Positions 46,871 to 58,733 are shown, counted from the first letter of the stretch. The stretch: DNA of 64,000 nucleotides from Odiellus spinosus (GCA_963920705.1 OY987228.1:2053113-2117112), one strand, 5' to 3'. Translations and numbers: made by a program. Notes: generated from the letters alone by a model not told the origin.

Positions 46871-47149
46871 GTCTACCTGCGTCAAGTAATAAGACGGTGA
46901 TGATGTGCTCATGATTGGAACTAAATGCGGCCTTTCAACAATGTCTTCGAATCTGTTAACGTTACAATCTTTATTGACGATGTAGCTTGTTTTTATGTTT
47001 CCAGAGTAAGCCGAAAACAAAATTAGTAGGGCCAATACCCAATTTAGATTCAAAATTCGACTGGTTATGGTGTTGGGTATTTTTTTATACGCTGAAATAA
47101 GAATTAAAATAACAAGCGAAAATTTGTTTTTGATATAAAGGCTCACAAA

Positions 47150-47940
47150 CAGCCCAATCTTTAATTTCTGTACTAAAATTCTTTCCTCGAATTAGAAACA
47201 CTCAATAGGGGTCGCTTTAAGCGTATCCCTTATAGGGAAGAGCTAGGACAAAAGAGCGAAAAACCGGAGCTCACGGCAAAACAGCCCAATTATATCTTCA
47301 ATCGAACTTAATCCGTACGTTTATACTAGGCCTTTCAGTCGATTCAAAACAATTCCAAACGTTTCGTTTTTGTGTGGACGGGGAAACCATTTTATCAAAA
47401 GAGAATCACTTATTCCAGAAAAGTAATTAACGTCCAGTCGTTACGACTGAAGAAAACAGAAAGCGCGACGTCATAGCCCATTACTAAAAAATAGCGAAAA
47501 AAAGTCACCACCCCTGCATGGCTTAAGTGATTTTAACTCTTCCAAGCTGATATTTCTAGTGGGGAGAGGGGGACGGAATTGAGGCTGGGTATAATATCGT
47601 CCCTCCCAACTCCGGAATTTCTCCGAACAATGGCGCTTCCGATTTCACTATTAATTCCGACTGCGGCCGCTAGAGTGTCTCGAATCAATCGGCTCTTTTA
47701 CGTAGGTTTAGAACTTTGCCTGTAGCGGTACGCGATTTAACGATAAATACTTTCATGAGTGTTGAACTTTTGTTTTTATTTGAATCAATTTCTCGGAACT
47801 GCTTTGAAAATCTGTCTCAACCCGAGTCGGCTTCAACAACCGACAGATGGAAACTACGATAAATCGATTGAGACACTTATGATTGAGACGCGAAATTAAA
47901 TTTTCAGACTAGCATTTCTTCTCATTTCCTCCCGAAAATA
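47150..47940. other. Repeat shared with 50.69-50.88 kb
   Basis: 47,295-47,440 and 47,750-47,890 resemble 50,693-50,876 (TTCATACTAGACC..., TCGGAACTGCTT, CGATAAATCGATT). The intervening 47,450-47,740 is unique. Confidence 0.45.
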
Positions 47941-47942
47941 TT

Positions 47943-48140
47943 TCAAGTCCATTTAATGATTTTTGATATATTTACGTTTTTGCAAAAGACTGCAAATATT
48001 AAACCAAAAGTGATCCATAAATCTTTGATGTTCCAGTCCGCGTCTGACAATTTCTTCGAGATAAGAAAGAAGTGATACGGTAAACAAACCAAGACATATG
48101 GACATCCAAACCCAATTAGAGAAATGTCGTCAATCTTCAA
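47943..48140 (-). pseudogene. Unrecognised hydrophobic coding fragment
   Basis: The minus-strand frame DDISLIGFGCPYVLVCLPYH followed by LWITFGLIFAVFC looks like two membrane helices around a polar loop (SKKLSDADWNIKDL). It lies just left of the family B foldback at 48.16-48.39 kb, beyond which another hydrophobic fragment (48,511-48,790) lies on the same strand. Both may belong to one multi-pass membrane protein, for example a chemoreceptor. No family is recognised and no start or splice sites are assigned. Confidence 0.3.
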
Positions 48141-48159
48141 ATTGAAATAACATTTCAAG

Positions 48160-48390
48160 GGAGAATGCATCGATTCCTTACCATCAAAATAGGCTTAGCT
48201 GGATTCATGAAGATATCCAGAACTCCCAGTGTAAGGACTATCAACCAATGATCATGGAGAAGCTGCATTCGGGCCATCGATTAATGTCATTGGTCGGTAG
48301 TTCTTATATTGGGAGTTCAGGTGATCTCCATGAATCCAGCTAAGCCTATTTTTCAGGTAAATTTTAAATTTATTTTTAGTTATTTTTTGG
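48160..48390. mobile_element. TTAA-type foldback family B, partial copy
   Basis: Inverted arms AATAGGCTTAGCTGGATTCA and TGAATCCAGCTAAGCCTATT surround a hairpin core. The left terminus AGGGAGAATG is present at 48,160; the right terminus is missing. Confidence 0.7.
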
Positions 48391-48510
48391 GGTCTTATGT
48401 AGTCTTAAGAGGTCTTGGGGAAGTCTTCCATTATGTCAATAAGTCTTGGCGAAGTCTTAAAGACTTCCCCGAGACATCTGTAGTGTTCTTGAAGACTTCT
48501 TCAGATCAGA

Positions 48511-48798
48511 TTAACATTTTTCCGTAAGGGAATTCACAAGCACGACAGATATGATTATTCCAAATATGTTAAACAAAGAAATGGTATATTTTAACATCAA
48601 TACCTCTCTCGATAAGATCGTTAATAATAATCCCATGGAAACCTCTTGAATCTGACAACTTTTCGATATTATTAAAGTTTGGGTGACGCCAATGGCGCTA
48701 GTACACGATATCATATAAGGGAAAACTCCGTCAGTAACTGTTGGTGTAAATATAGTAATAGAAAATATAGTAATCCTTGTAATTATGTTAAATTGTAT
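48511..48798 (-). pseudogene. Unrecognised multi-pass membrane protein fragment
   Basis: The minus-strand frame carries ITIFSITIFTPTVTDGVFPY, then ISCTSAIGVTQTLII, and near its end LKYTISLFNIFGIIISVVLV NSLTEKC, with three likely membrane helices. The frame continues to the right into the hAT-like MITE at 48,800, so part of the longer ORF there is transposon sequence. On the far side of the MITE (49,225-49,320) a possible continuation reads TEWELLSMMLFRNVGDIMTY. No family can be named with confidence; a receptor or transporter is possible. Confidence 0.35.
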
Positions 48799-48799
48799 G

Positions 48800-49221
48800 C
48801 AGGGTGACCACTGAAAGTTTGAAAATCCTACATAGGAAATATCTTTGCGAAATATAGTAAAATATAGGAAGAATTTTATGTAAAATATTGGATAAAATAA
48901 GTGTAAAATATATGATAAAATAGGAAAATAATTAAAAGTAAGAACCATATTTATTATTGCATCACAACTCTCGCCACCGGTTTAAACACGGTATTAATAT
49001 GATCCAATTGTTTAAATAGTATGGAATTTTACAGACCATTTTAACTGGAAAATGTACAGTTAAGCTAAAATAATCTTAAACAGCCACAGCTGACAGTATG
49101 ATTTATAACTTTACCCTTAACAAGAGATTTTGATTACAAATATAGGAGATTATAGGAATTGCCATTAAATTATAGGAGAAAATAGGAAGGAGGTGAAAAT
49201 ATAGGAAACGTGGTCACCCAG
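48800..49221. mobile_element. hAT-like MITE, ATAGGA-rich
   Basis: Ends CAGGGTGACCAC and GTGGTCACCC. TTGTATG is duplicated (48,793-48,799 and 49,222-49,228). The interior is rich in AATATAGGAA. Related: 57,550-57,965 (inverted) and 30,375-30,445. Confidence 0.8.
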
Positions 49222-49384
49222 TTGTATGTCATAATATCACCTACATTACGAAAAAGCATCATTGAAAGAAGTTCCCATTCTGTGCGATTTCTTTTGGTCA
49301 TTTCAGGGACACTATGAAAAGTGTAACTTAAAAATAATAAATTTTGAAAAATATCCTTCTCTTATCTTTAGAGCTCGGAATTCG

Positions 49385-49940
49385 TATAACTTTTGTTAAT
49401 TGAATAAGACCATCGTGAATGTCAGTCAGATATTATCCGTTCGCGAACAACATATCCATTTCTTATTCGAGTTAACGTATACCCGAATGTAACGGCAAAC
49501 TTACAATTCGTACTCATTGTTAAAGGAAATTGATACAAGTTATACGAGTTATTCATTCCCGATAAGAACAATTTGAAAACTTTCGAGTTTCTTCTCGGAT
49601 TTTAACTCAAATTGAGATCTCGAAGCTAGAATGTAGTAATTAAGTCGCTGTTCCTTTCAATTTAAATTAATATATAATTATTATATTTCATTCTACACGG
49701 ATTTTGAGAAACGTCATATTTTTATCTTCCCCATTATCCGTTTAAATAAACGCGTAATTTGTTTATTAATCTTAAATTTTATCTCCGGGCCTAATTGGCA
49801 TCCATTTGATACGCGTCTGTTTATAATTAGTGGTGTTTATATTAACAAACAATTTATCCGAGATTAAAATATATTAAAAAAGCCTAGTTATCAATGGATA
49901 TTCTAAATTATTTATTATCCAATTCCGAGCCCTAATTATC
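49385..49940. repeat. Intact (empty-site) copy of the repeat hit by Harbinger
   Basis: Inverted relative to 13,700-13,829 plus 19,579-19,985. At the junction it reads CCAATTAGGCCCGG (complement strand) with a single TTA and no transposon. Confidence 0.85.
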
Positions 49941-50116
49941 TTTGAAAATATTTACTTAATTTTGAGAGATGCAATGACAAAATTAAAGAAAAGTTTCAGA
50001 TCTTCAGATATTATCGATTCGCAAGTGTTGTTAATAAAACAAGCCAGTTCACCCTGAAAATTATGTCATAGTAATATTCCGAATGTGAAAAAAATTACTA
50101 ACTATACATCTATATA

Positions 50117-50519
50117 CAGGGTGTTTTGAAAATGGTGGTAGAACCGAGCTACAGTGGTTTCTATGTGTCATTTTTAGACGAAAAGGTTCTATGAGGTTTT
50201 GTCGTACGGGGCGCCGTTTAAAAGTTACGAAATGAATCATGTGTGAACGACCCCTTATCGTACATTAATAAACGTATACTCAATGCTAAAATCAAATTTT
50301 TATCAAGCGCGTGCTTTTAAAAACCAGCTAAATAATTAAACGTATTTTATCATTGCGTGCACGTTTATTAATGTAGGTTAACGGGTCATAAGTACATGAT
50401 TCATTTCGTAACTCTTAAACGGCGCCCCGTACGACAAAACGTCATAGAACCTTTTCGTCTTAAAATGACCAACAGAACCCACTGTATCTCGGTCCTAAAA
50501 CCAGTTTCGAAACACCCTG
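50117..50519. mobile_element. Mariner-type foldback MITE
   Basis: CAGGGTGTTTTGAAA at the left and TTTCGAAACACCCTG at the right with ~170-bp arms (ACGGGGCGCCGTTTAAAAGT inverted), flanked by TA on both sides. Confidence 0.8.
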
Positions 50520-51023
50520 TATAATTTGTATACTTTAATTATATTCGCAAACGAAACATGCTTCAATCTACTTAGTTTGTTCAAATCTACAAACCTGGCC
50601 AACTCTCATCTATAGCTTACTCTTAAATTTATTTATACAAAAAAATATATAAACCTTCCCTAACTTTCAACCAACAATGACATTAACCGCGTTCATACTA
50701 GACCTTGGAATCGATTTAAACCGTTTCAAAACGTTTCGCAAGAGTCGTGTGAACGGGAAACAGTCTTTTCTCGAATCGATTTGATTCGATTTCTCGAAAC
50801 TGCTTCGGGAACCAGTTTCATACTGATTCGGCTGGTTTCAAAAGCCGATAGATGAAGCTACAATAAATCGATTAATAAAGATAATGCGTGAACATGTGAA
50901 GCTTATAACGATTCCTGGCGATTCGAATATCTGTTTGACTTAACCGTTTCAAATCGATTATGGCCGTAGCTATAATATCCCCATAAATTAATTTTTCCAA
51001 GAAAATATGTAAACTTTGCAAAA
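50520..51023. other. Non-coding interval with repeat remnant
   Basis: 50,693-50,876 is shared with 47.3-47.9 kb. Otherwise nothing is recognised. Confidence 0.4.
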
Positions 51024-51030
51024 CTATAAT

Positions 51031-51353
51031 CAGAAGCCGATGAAACCCTCCTTTGAAGTCTACTACTCCAATGTTCCATATAGGGCTCCTCTCTGTATGG
51101 GTAAAATTCCCAATTTTACGAATTAGAAGGGGTCCTACTTCATCCCCCCTGTCTACGGAAAATTGGAAATTCTCTCTCTCCACAAACAACGACGTTTTTG
51201 GACGAACTCCAAGGCTGCTAGAGATATTCGCTCCGAAAACATCTACCGTTAGGAGGCGTACACGAATCGCGCCTTTTGAGAATAACCCATACAGAGAGGG
51301 TTAGACAAGACCAGGGAGTAATAGACTTTAAAGGAGGGTTTCATCAGCTTCTG
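51031..51353. mobile_element. Foldback MITE family D, best-preserved copy
   Basis: Starts CAGAAGCCGATGAAACCCTC, ends TTTCATCAGCTTCTG, with a perfect 7-bp target duplication CTATAAT (51,024-51,030; 51,354-51,360). Confidence 0.85.
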
Positions 51354-51718
51354 CTATAATCCATCCTCAAAAAATATTATAATTTAAAACTTTTTTCAAC
51401 TTCCATACATTCGCTTAGTTTGTCGAAACTAAATTTGTAATCGAAATTTTCAATACTGGCTCTTCTTGCATTCATTTACATTCTCTCAAAATAATATTTG
51501 CTATCACATAAATTTAAGTAATAATGTTTGAAAACAGAGAAATTATCAAGTTCTTACTCTTCTTACAGCTATTCCCAAAACCATTTTGAATGAAAACAAT
51601 CTACAAATAAATTAAAATCAAATAAAACTCATTTTTAGTAATAATATCTTATCAATTATAGGTTATAGTTTAGTCTATAAAAGGTTATAGTTTTTAATTA
51701 AGCAATCTCGTTTGACTA

Positions 51719-52435
51719 GGGGTCGGCGTTTGGATAAAATTATCAGCTAATTTTGCGATTAAGATTAACAATAAATGTTTTGTTAATTTGATACTTTAAT
51801 TATCTTCAAAAACAATTATCTAAAAACAAAAATCACTCCGTTTTCACTAACGGTTAATCGTTTATCCATTGGACAAAGGCTCGAAGTTAAAATGAATAAT
51901 ATTTATCTTGAAATTTCGCTTCGAATTTTTTTGAACAATACGACGGCGGTCATTGATTATTCGGACTAACGGTGAAATAAATATTACTTTCAGGAATATC
52001 TTCAACAATTCTTGGAAAGTATTACGCAAATACGCGTTAGAAACAATATTTATCGTATATTTATTAATCGCGTCATTAAAATATTTCAAAAAGTTTTTTA
52101 ATTTAATCGAAAACTCGCTTACAAGTTCGGTAATTAACCAAGGATAAACCGGAATAACCGGTTAATCGCGGATAATCGATTAATTTGGATTTAAAATTAT
52201 TTATAAACAAACTTTAAATGGCTAGATGCCGTTATATTAATACAAATATTCCTTTTTGATAAATTAATCTAATTTTTTCGTGAAAAGTTATATTGAGGTA
52301 TTTCACTTCAAAATAATCGAAAATGGTTATTATTTATCGTAATTGTGGTACGATTATTATCTCTTAATGATGTTGTTCTTAATTTTTGCACCCGCACCTT
52401 ATCAAAGGGTAAAATTTCATCCAAACGCCGAGCCC
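51719..52435. mobile_element. Foldback/MITE with GGGGTCGGCGTTTGGAT ends
   Basis: The left end GGGGTCGGCGTTTGGATAAA is inverted at the right (ATCCAAACGCCGAGCCC). The interior is AT-rich without a gene. No clear target duplication. Confidence 0.65.
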
Positions 52436-53150
52436 TACGTGCGAGTACTAACTAAGGATCACACGGAATTGTTTAAAAACCTCAGAGCTTGACAAAGATG
52501 TGGATAATACTACATAACTTGGGTTCGAACTTCGATACGTTTCACTTTATATGCTTTAATAGAGACAACTACATTAATCATTTTAATAGAACTAGGCTAC
52601 GTGTAGAAAATTCAGATTCAACAACCAATGTTTTTCTGTTATAAATACATTTGTCTCCTATCATATAGTTATTATTATTATTACTGATGACGTATTTCTT
52701 GAGAAATTAAGTATTATATTCGAAATATTCTTACATCATTTATCGTGGTATTGATATGTTTATTGCGTTAGATTCAAGTCGTATATCACCCAGTTGTCAC
52801 GAATCATTTAAAATAAGAAATGTACCTATCGAAAGATATCCATATAGCAACGGAAAATTGGGTAACTCAACAAAAACAGAGTCATTTGCCGTACCTATTA
52901 TAAGTTATACGCACAAATGCTATCAGTTCGCGGTTCTCACTTAAATTTGAATTGAAATATTCTTTAGTTCATGACGTGATTTTCATAATAATGCGAGAGA
53001 TTTGCGAATCTTGTTTAAAATTAACTTATCGAAATTTGATCATTTCCGTACCTATTATCTCACGTTCTAATGTCGCTAGGTTCTTCAACTTTACTTCTGA
53101 CGAGCCATAAATGTCAATTTTAAGTTTAATTTTTCTCTAGTTACCGAAAA
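52436..53150. other. Non-coding interval; right part shared with 59 kb
   Basis: 52,918-53,145 matches 59,073-59,330 in the same orientation (CTATCAGTTCGCGGTT, CCGTACCTATTATCTCACGT). No gene. Confidence 0.5.
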
Positions 53151-53199
53151 GTGCTTGGCTAACCTCTTAAATCACGAATCTTTACAACTAAATTACTTT

Positions 53200-54030
53200 A
53201 CCAAATCGCTCATCCTTTACGATTACTTTATCAAGTCGCCCATCCTTTACGATTACTTCATCAAATCGCCAATCCTTACTATTACTTTATCAAATCGCCC
53301 ATCCTTACAATTACTTTATCAAATCGCCCATCCGTACGATTATTTATCAAATCGCCCATCCTTACGATTACTTTATCAAGTCGCCCATCCTTACGATTAC
53401 TTTATCAAGTCGCCCATCCTTACGATTACTTTATCAAATCGCCCATCCTTACGATTACTTTATCAAATCGCCCATCCTTACGATTACTTTATCAAATCGC
53501 CCTTCCTTACGATTACTTTATCAAATCGCCCTTCCTTACGATTACTTTATCAAGTCGCCCATCCTTACGATTACTTTATCAAGTCGCCCATCCTTACGAT
53601 TACTTTATCAAGTCGCCCATCCTTACGATTACTTTATCAAGTCGCCCATCCTTACGATTACTTTATCAAGTCGCCCATCCTTAAGATTACTTTATCAAGT
53701 CGCCCATCCTTACGATTACTTTATCAAGTGGCCCATCCATACGATTACTTTATCAAGTCGCCCATCCTTACGATTACTTTATCAAGTCGCCCATCCTTAC
53801 GATTACTTTATCAAGTCGCCCATCCTTACGATTACTTTATCAAATCGCCCATCCTTACGATTACTTTATCAAGTCGCCCATCCTTACGATTACTTTATCA
53901 AGTCGCCCATCCTTACGATTACTTTATCAAGTCGCCCATCCTTACGATTACTTTATCAAGTCGCCCATCCTTACGATTACTTTATCAAGTCTCCTTACGA
54001 TTACTTTATCAAATCATCAATTCTTACGAT
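53200..54030. repeat. 29-bp minisatellite, about 28 units
   Basis: The unit contains CTTTATCAAGTCGCCCATCC and TTACGATTA. The long open frame across it (53,155-54,060) is a repeat artefact. A few units resume at 54,392-54,450 after the insertion. Confidence 0.92.
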
Positions 54031-54032
54031 TA

Positions 54033-54391
54033 CAGGGTTGCCACAGTTTTTTCAGATTAAAATTCCTGGTTTTTCCCTGACCTTTTCCAACGATTTTCCC
54101 TGACCGTTTCAGCTAAAACTAATTTGTCTATATTTTTCTCGGCCGATATATTTTTCATAAAAAGCGCTACAAATTTTGCAATTGCGTTCGCCAAACTTTT
54201 GGCATGCATATCTTTGTTCTAATTTATACAATGTCTCAGTCAGCTTAAAATCTTTTCCGCTGATAGTTATTGTAAGTTCCTGGCTTCTTGAAAGATTTTT
54301 AAATTCCCTGAATTTTTAAAATATTTTAAAATTCCCTGACTTTTTTGGTTCATTTTCAAATTCCCTGTTTTCCCTCTCCTGTGGCAACCCG
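54033..54391. mobile_element. MITE inside the 29-bp minisatellite
   Basis: GGGTTGCCACAG at the left and CTGTGGCAACCC at the right are inverted. The interior has repeated TTCCCTGA motifs. GATTAC abuts both sides, but it is also part of every satellite unit. Confidence 0.75.
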
Positions 54392-54989
54392 GGATTACTT
54401 TATCAAATCATCAATCCTTACGATTACTTTATCAGATCGACAATCCTTATACTTGATAACGAAAATTATAAATACACGAAGTATCGAGACAACAACAGTC
54501 CCTAAGTGACTCTTCGCGAGCTCCAACCCATAAATGGACGCCAGCAGCGCATCGCATTTTTTACGGGGTCCTTGATGACCCGGCAGAGTTAATGGCCACG
54601 TTTCTCTAAGGGTCAAAGGTCCTGCGACCGGGAGAGATACGCTCGAGTCGGTCACAAGTGCCTAACTTTCCGAATGACCTACGTTCTAATAACTCCGCGC
54701 TCGTAATGTAGGAGGCGCATTAAATTAATACCACTGAAAACAATGAAGGGTTGTAGGCAAAATAAAATAACCGAGGTCAGATGAGAGATAACGCGTAAAA
54801 AGGTTGTGACTTATCGATTTGTGGCACTCGTTTGACCCCGATTAGTTGGGTTTGGTAATTAAGAGAGTGTTGGCATAAGGCCATTAACTACGTGTAAAAT
54901 ATGAGTAGGAAAATATAGGCTTTGATTAGGTTAATATTTGTTGACTGAATCGCGATTGTACATCTTGTACGCTTTCTTGATTGCATTTT

Positions 54990-55450
54990 CGTAGGAATGA
55001 TTAGGAGGTTCTGGCCAGTTTGCGCCCTCGACGGCACGGCTATAAGGTTTTGCCAGATTCGCATTCAACGGAATGGTTACGAAAAGTTCTTTCGCGGTTA
55101 CGCGTTCAACGGAATGGTTACGAAAAGTTCTTTAAAGATAACGCGTTCGATGGGTTGCGTAATGAGAAATTGTCAGGTAACGCGTTCGACGGAATGGTTA
55201 TTTAAGTTTTGGTCAAGTTTCACGTTCGACAGAATGGTTAAAGGAAAAGTTCTTTCGCGGTAACGCGTTCGACGGAATGGTTAGAAAAAGTTTAGGTCAG
55301 GTAACGCGTTCGACGGAATGGTAATGAAATCTTTTTGTCAGGTTTCACTTTCGACGGAATAGCTTTGAAAATATCTTTCCAGGTAACGCGTTTTTAGAGA
55401 TTACGCGTTCGACGGAATGGTTATAAAAAGTTCTCGCCAGATACCGCGTT
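54990..55450. repeat. ~40-bp minisatellite
   Basis: Units hold ACGCGTTCGACGGAATGGTT and GAAAAGTTCTTTCGCGG with variable spacing, about ten units. Confidence 0.85.
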
Positions 55451-55799
55451 ATTTCCCGAAAATATTTTTGCCCGACGCGAACATACAATAGAAATACACC
55501 AAAAGCAAAAATAGCCATGCTAAAATGGCAAGAAAATTGTCATGGTACTTACACGTTCCTTATGAATAATTTACTCCGAGATATCCAATTTTGAGAAGAT
55601 GAGACGATTCAAGATATCCACGTGTCTGTTGATTCGTTAAATCCAATGTCCTATTAAATACATAATGAAATAAAATTAGTATATTTTAAGGATAAATCCT
55701 TTTCATCTTCACTTTGCTTTTTCCTTAAAGGGGAGAATGAAGTCTGATAAGTGATTATCGATGATTTATATAATCAAGCTGAGTCAGAATAATTCTTAA

Positions 55800-56842
55800 G
55801 AGGCGGGGGTACCTTAGAATAATTCTATAGAAGCTATGGTATCATTAGAATGATTCAATAGTGGCGGTGGTATCCTTAGAATAATTCAATAGAGGCGGTG
55901 GTATCCTTAGAATAATTCAATAGAGGCGATGTTATCCTTAGAATAATTCAATAGAGGCGGTGGTATCCTTACAAGAATTCGATAGAGGTCATGTTATCCT
56001 TAGAATAATTCAAAAGAGACGCTGGTATCATTAGAATAATTCAATAGAGGCCATGGTAAACTTACAATCATTCAATAAAGGCCGTGGTATCCTTAGAATA
56101 ATTCAATAGAGGCGGTGGTATCCTTAGAATACTTCAATAGAGGCCATGGTATCCTCACAAGAATTCAATAGAGGCCGTGGTATCCTTAGAATAATTCAAT
56201 AGAGGCCATGGTATCCTTAGAATAATTCAATAGAGGCGGTGGTATCCATAGAATAATTCATGGCCATGGTATCCTTAGAATAATTCAATAGAGGCGGTGG
56301 TATCCTTAGAATAATTCAATAGAGGCCATGGTATCCTTAGAATAATTCAATAAAGGCGGTGGTATCCTTAGAATACTTCAATAGAGGCGATGGTATCCTT
56401 TGAATAATTCAATAGAGGCCGTGGCATCCTTAGAATAATTCAATAGAGGCCATGGCATCCTTAGAATAATTCAATAGAGGCGGTGGTATCCTTAGAATAA
56501 TTCAATAGAGGCCATGATATCCTTAGAATAATCCAATAGAGGCCATGGTACCCTTATAATAATTCAATAGAGGCGGTGGTATCCTTAGAATAATCCAATA
56601 GAGGCCATGGTACCCTTATAATAATTCAATAGAGGCGGTGGTATCCTTAGAATAATTCAATAGAGGCGGTGTTATCCTTAGAATAATTCAATAGAGGCGG
56701 TGGTATCCTTAGAATAATTCAATAGAGGAGGTGGTATCCTTAGAATAATTCAATAGAGGCGGTGGCATCCTTAGAATAATTCAATAGAGGCGGTGGTATC
56801 CTTAGAATAATTCAATAGAGGCGGTGGTATCCTTAGAATAAT
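55800..56842. repeat. 31-bp minisatellite, about 33 units
   Basis: The unit contains AATAGAGGCGGTGGTATCC and TTAGAATAATTC. Two alternating variants occur, GGCGGTGGT and GGCCATGGT. Confidence 0.93.
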
Positions 56843-56849
56843 GAATAGC

Positions 56850-57201
56850 CAATCGCGAGTCTCGCGTCGACAAGAGCCAATTAGATAAGGCTCTATCGAA
56901 ATAAGATCGTAGAACTCCTAGCAACATCTAGGTGATAATATAGAGATCTTGATTTAAATTTACGATTTGATTTAGATCTTGTTCACTGTTTAATTATTTG
57001 ACGCTTAAAATAAATCTCAATTAATTTATTCTCGATAATTAACTTAACATGCGTATCATTTTTTGAATTTTCTGTCTACATTTGAGTTTCCCGCTTTTTT
57101 ATCCTCAATAAAGCGACATCTAACGATATTTTTCAAATCGGTACAGCCACCCCCCCTTTTTTTCCCTACGGATAGGCATAGTATTAAAGAAGGCAGTGGT
57201 G
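56850..57201. repeat. Dispersed repeat, pair with 30,576-30,953
   Basis: Same orientation and order (CAATCGCGAGTCTCGCGTCG, AGAACTCCTAGC, GGCATAGTATTAAAGAAGGC). No coding content. Confidence 0.8.
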
Positions 57202-57549
57202 TGATCCAATAACGAATCAATCTTACTGAAAGATACCGACGTAGCCACGCCTAAGATCATCACAAACCACGTCAAAAAGAAAGTTGTTTCATTTAAAGGG
57301 CGCCCTGCAACGAAATTATAAATATGGTTTAGTTAGGCTGTTACCGTGGTCTAATTCACCTCTTGCGTTTATCTTAATTCCCTCCAAAGGGGGTAGGCAA
57401 TCACAAAATCAGAGAAGCAAAGGGGGGGGGGGTAAGTCAATCATACCCCTGATTAAGTGGATTGCCTACCCCCTTCGGAGGGTGTAAAAATAAATGAAAG
57501 TGGTCTAATAGTACCCAAACCACAAACGCAACCCTTGACCTATCCATGA

Positions 57550-57965
57550 ACGAAGATTGCCTATAATTTAATGGCAATTCCTATAATCTCCTATATTTCT
57601 ACTCAAAATCTCTAGTTAAGGGTAAAGTTATATATCATACTGTCAGCTGTGGCTGTATAAGATTATTTTAGATTAACTATACATTTTCCAGTTAAAATAG
57701 TCTGTAAAATTCCATACTATTTAAGCAATTGGATCGTATTAATACCATGTTTAAACCGGTAGCGAGAGTTGCTATGCAATAATAAACATGGTTCCTACTT
57801 TTAATTAATTATTTTCCTACTTTATCATATACTATGTTACACTTATTTCTTCCTATTTTATCCTATATTTTACCTAAAATTCTTCCTATATTTTCCTATA
57901 TTTCACAAAGAAATTTCCCATATTTCCTATATAAGATTTTCAAATTTTCAGTGGTCACCTTGGTG
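57550..57965. mobile_element. ATAGGA-rich hAT-like MITE, inverted truncated copy
   Basis: The right end CAGTGGTCACC matches the 48.8-kb copy in inverse orientation; the left terminus is lost. Confidence 0.7.
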
Positions 57966-57974
57966 ATGTTTTTT

Positions 57975-58391
57975 CGAGGGGCAAACCACTCTAGAAAAAT
58001 TTGTACACCTGATTCCAGATTCATTTGATTCTCAGTGATTCCGAATTAATTCGCGTGATTCCAAATTGATTCGCGTGAATGAATCAATTCGCGTGATTCC
58101 GAATCGATTCGCGTGATTCCGAATCAATTCTCGTGATTCCGAATCGATTCTCATGATTCTCGTGATTCCGAATCGATTCTCATGATTCTCGTGATTCCGA
58201 ATCAATTCTCGTGATTCCGAATCAATTATCGTGATTCCGAATCAATTTTCGTGATTCCGAATCGATTCGCGTGATTCCGAATCAATTCTCGTGATTCCGA
58301 ATCATTCGCGTGATTCACATTGATTCGCGTGATTCCGAATTTATTCCATTTAGTTTGTACACCTGATTCCAAGAGTGGTTTGCCCCTCGTG
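57975..58391. mobile_element. MITE containing a ~20-bp minisatellite
   Basis: The inverted ends GAGGGGCAAACCACTCT and AGAGTGGTTTGCCCCTC enclose about 14 units of GTGATTCCGAATCAATTC (58,030-58,340). Confidence 0.8.
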
Positions 58392-58733
58392 TTTTTTTCA
58401 TGCAATGTGGGCGTATTTAAGCATTATATTATGTAGGACACATCACAATGGTTGAACCTGTATTTATGATAGCATGCTTTCGACTATCTGTAAAGAACTT
58501 GCCTGTTAGAATATAAACAAACGACATATACGGGACCGAAAAAATGACAAAATAAGAAATCTGGAATTTTAGAAAGAAAATAAGTTTAGTATGAACACAG
58601 AGAATTTATATTTAAATCACGAATCTATTCATTTCGCATTAAAAAATATGGGAAAGTCGACTGAATTGTGCATAAAATCGAAAACCATTACGGAAGTAGT
58701 CAATTGGTAACTCACCAAAAAGGATACATATTA

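Larger units (their letters stand above)
39934..47146 (-). pseudogene. Ionotropic receptor gene disrupted by a LINE
   Basis: Minus-strand variant ionotropic receptor, a ligand-gated channel of chemosensory neurons. Exon 47,146-46,877 has TM3 (SRILNLNWVLALLILFSAYS, then GNIKTSYIV) and the start of S2 (NRFEDIVERPHLVP), ending at CAG/GTAGAC. Exon 46,306 to about 45,985 (acceptor TTGTAG) carries more S2 (VAMVLQFLAMMSQS, IHVGNTKYFTIILDVNKFGM). The frame then runs into the 3' tail of a LINE on the other strand. The last part, about 40,270-39,934, has the end of S2 (SIGFGIARYIETGHKQKR) and TM4 (LIPVFHILLLGIEVSAIFCC). The amino-terminal domain, TM1 and TM2 are not seen. The ~4.9-kb LINE and a MITE separate the coding parts. 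Confidence 0.6.

Noticed and set aside
53155..54060. 301-codon open frame across 53.2-54.1 kb
   Set aside because: It is the 29-bp satellite read through; the peptide repeat has no domain and follows only from the absence of stops in the unit.
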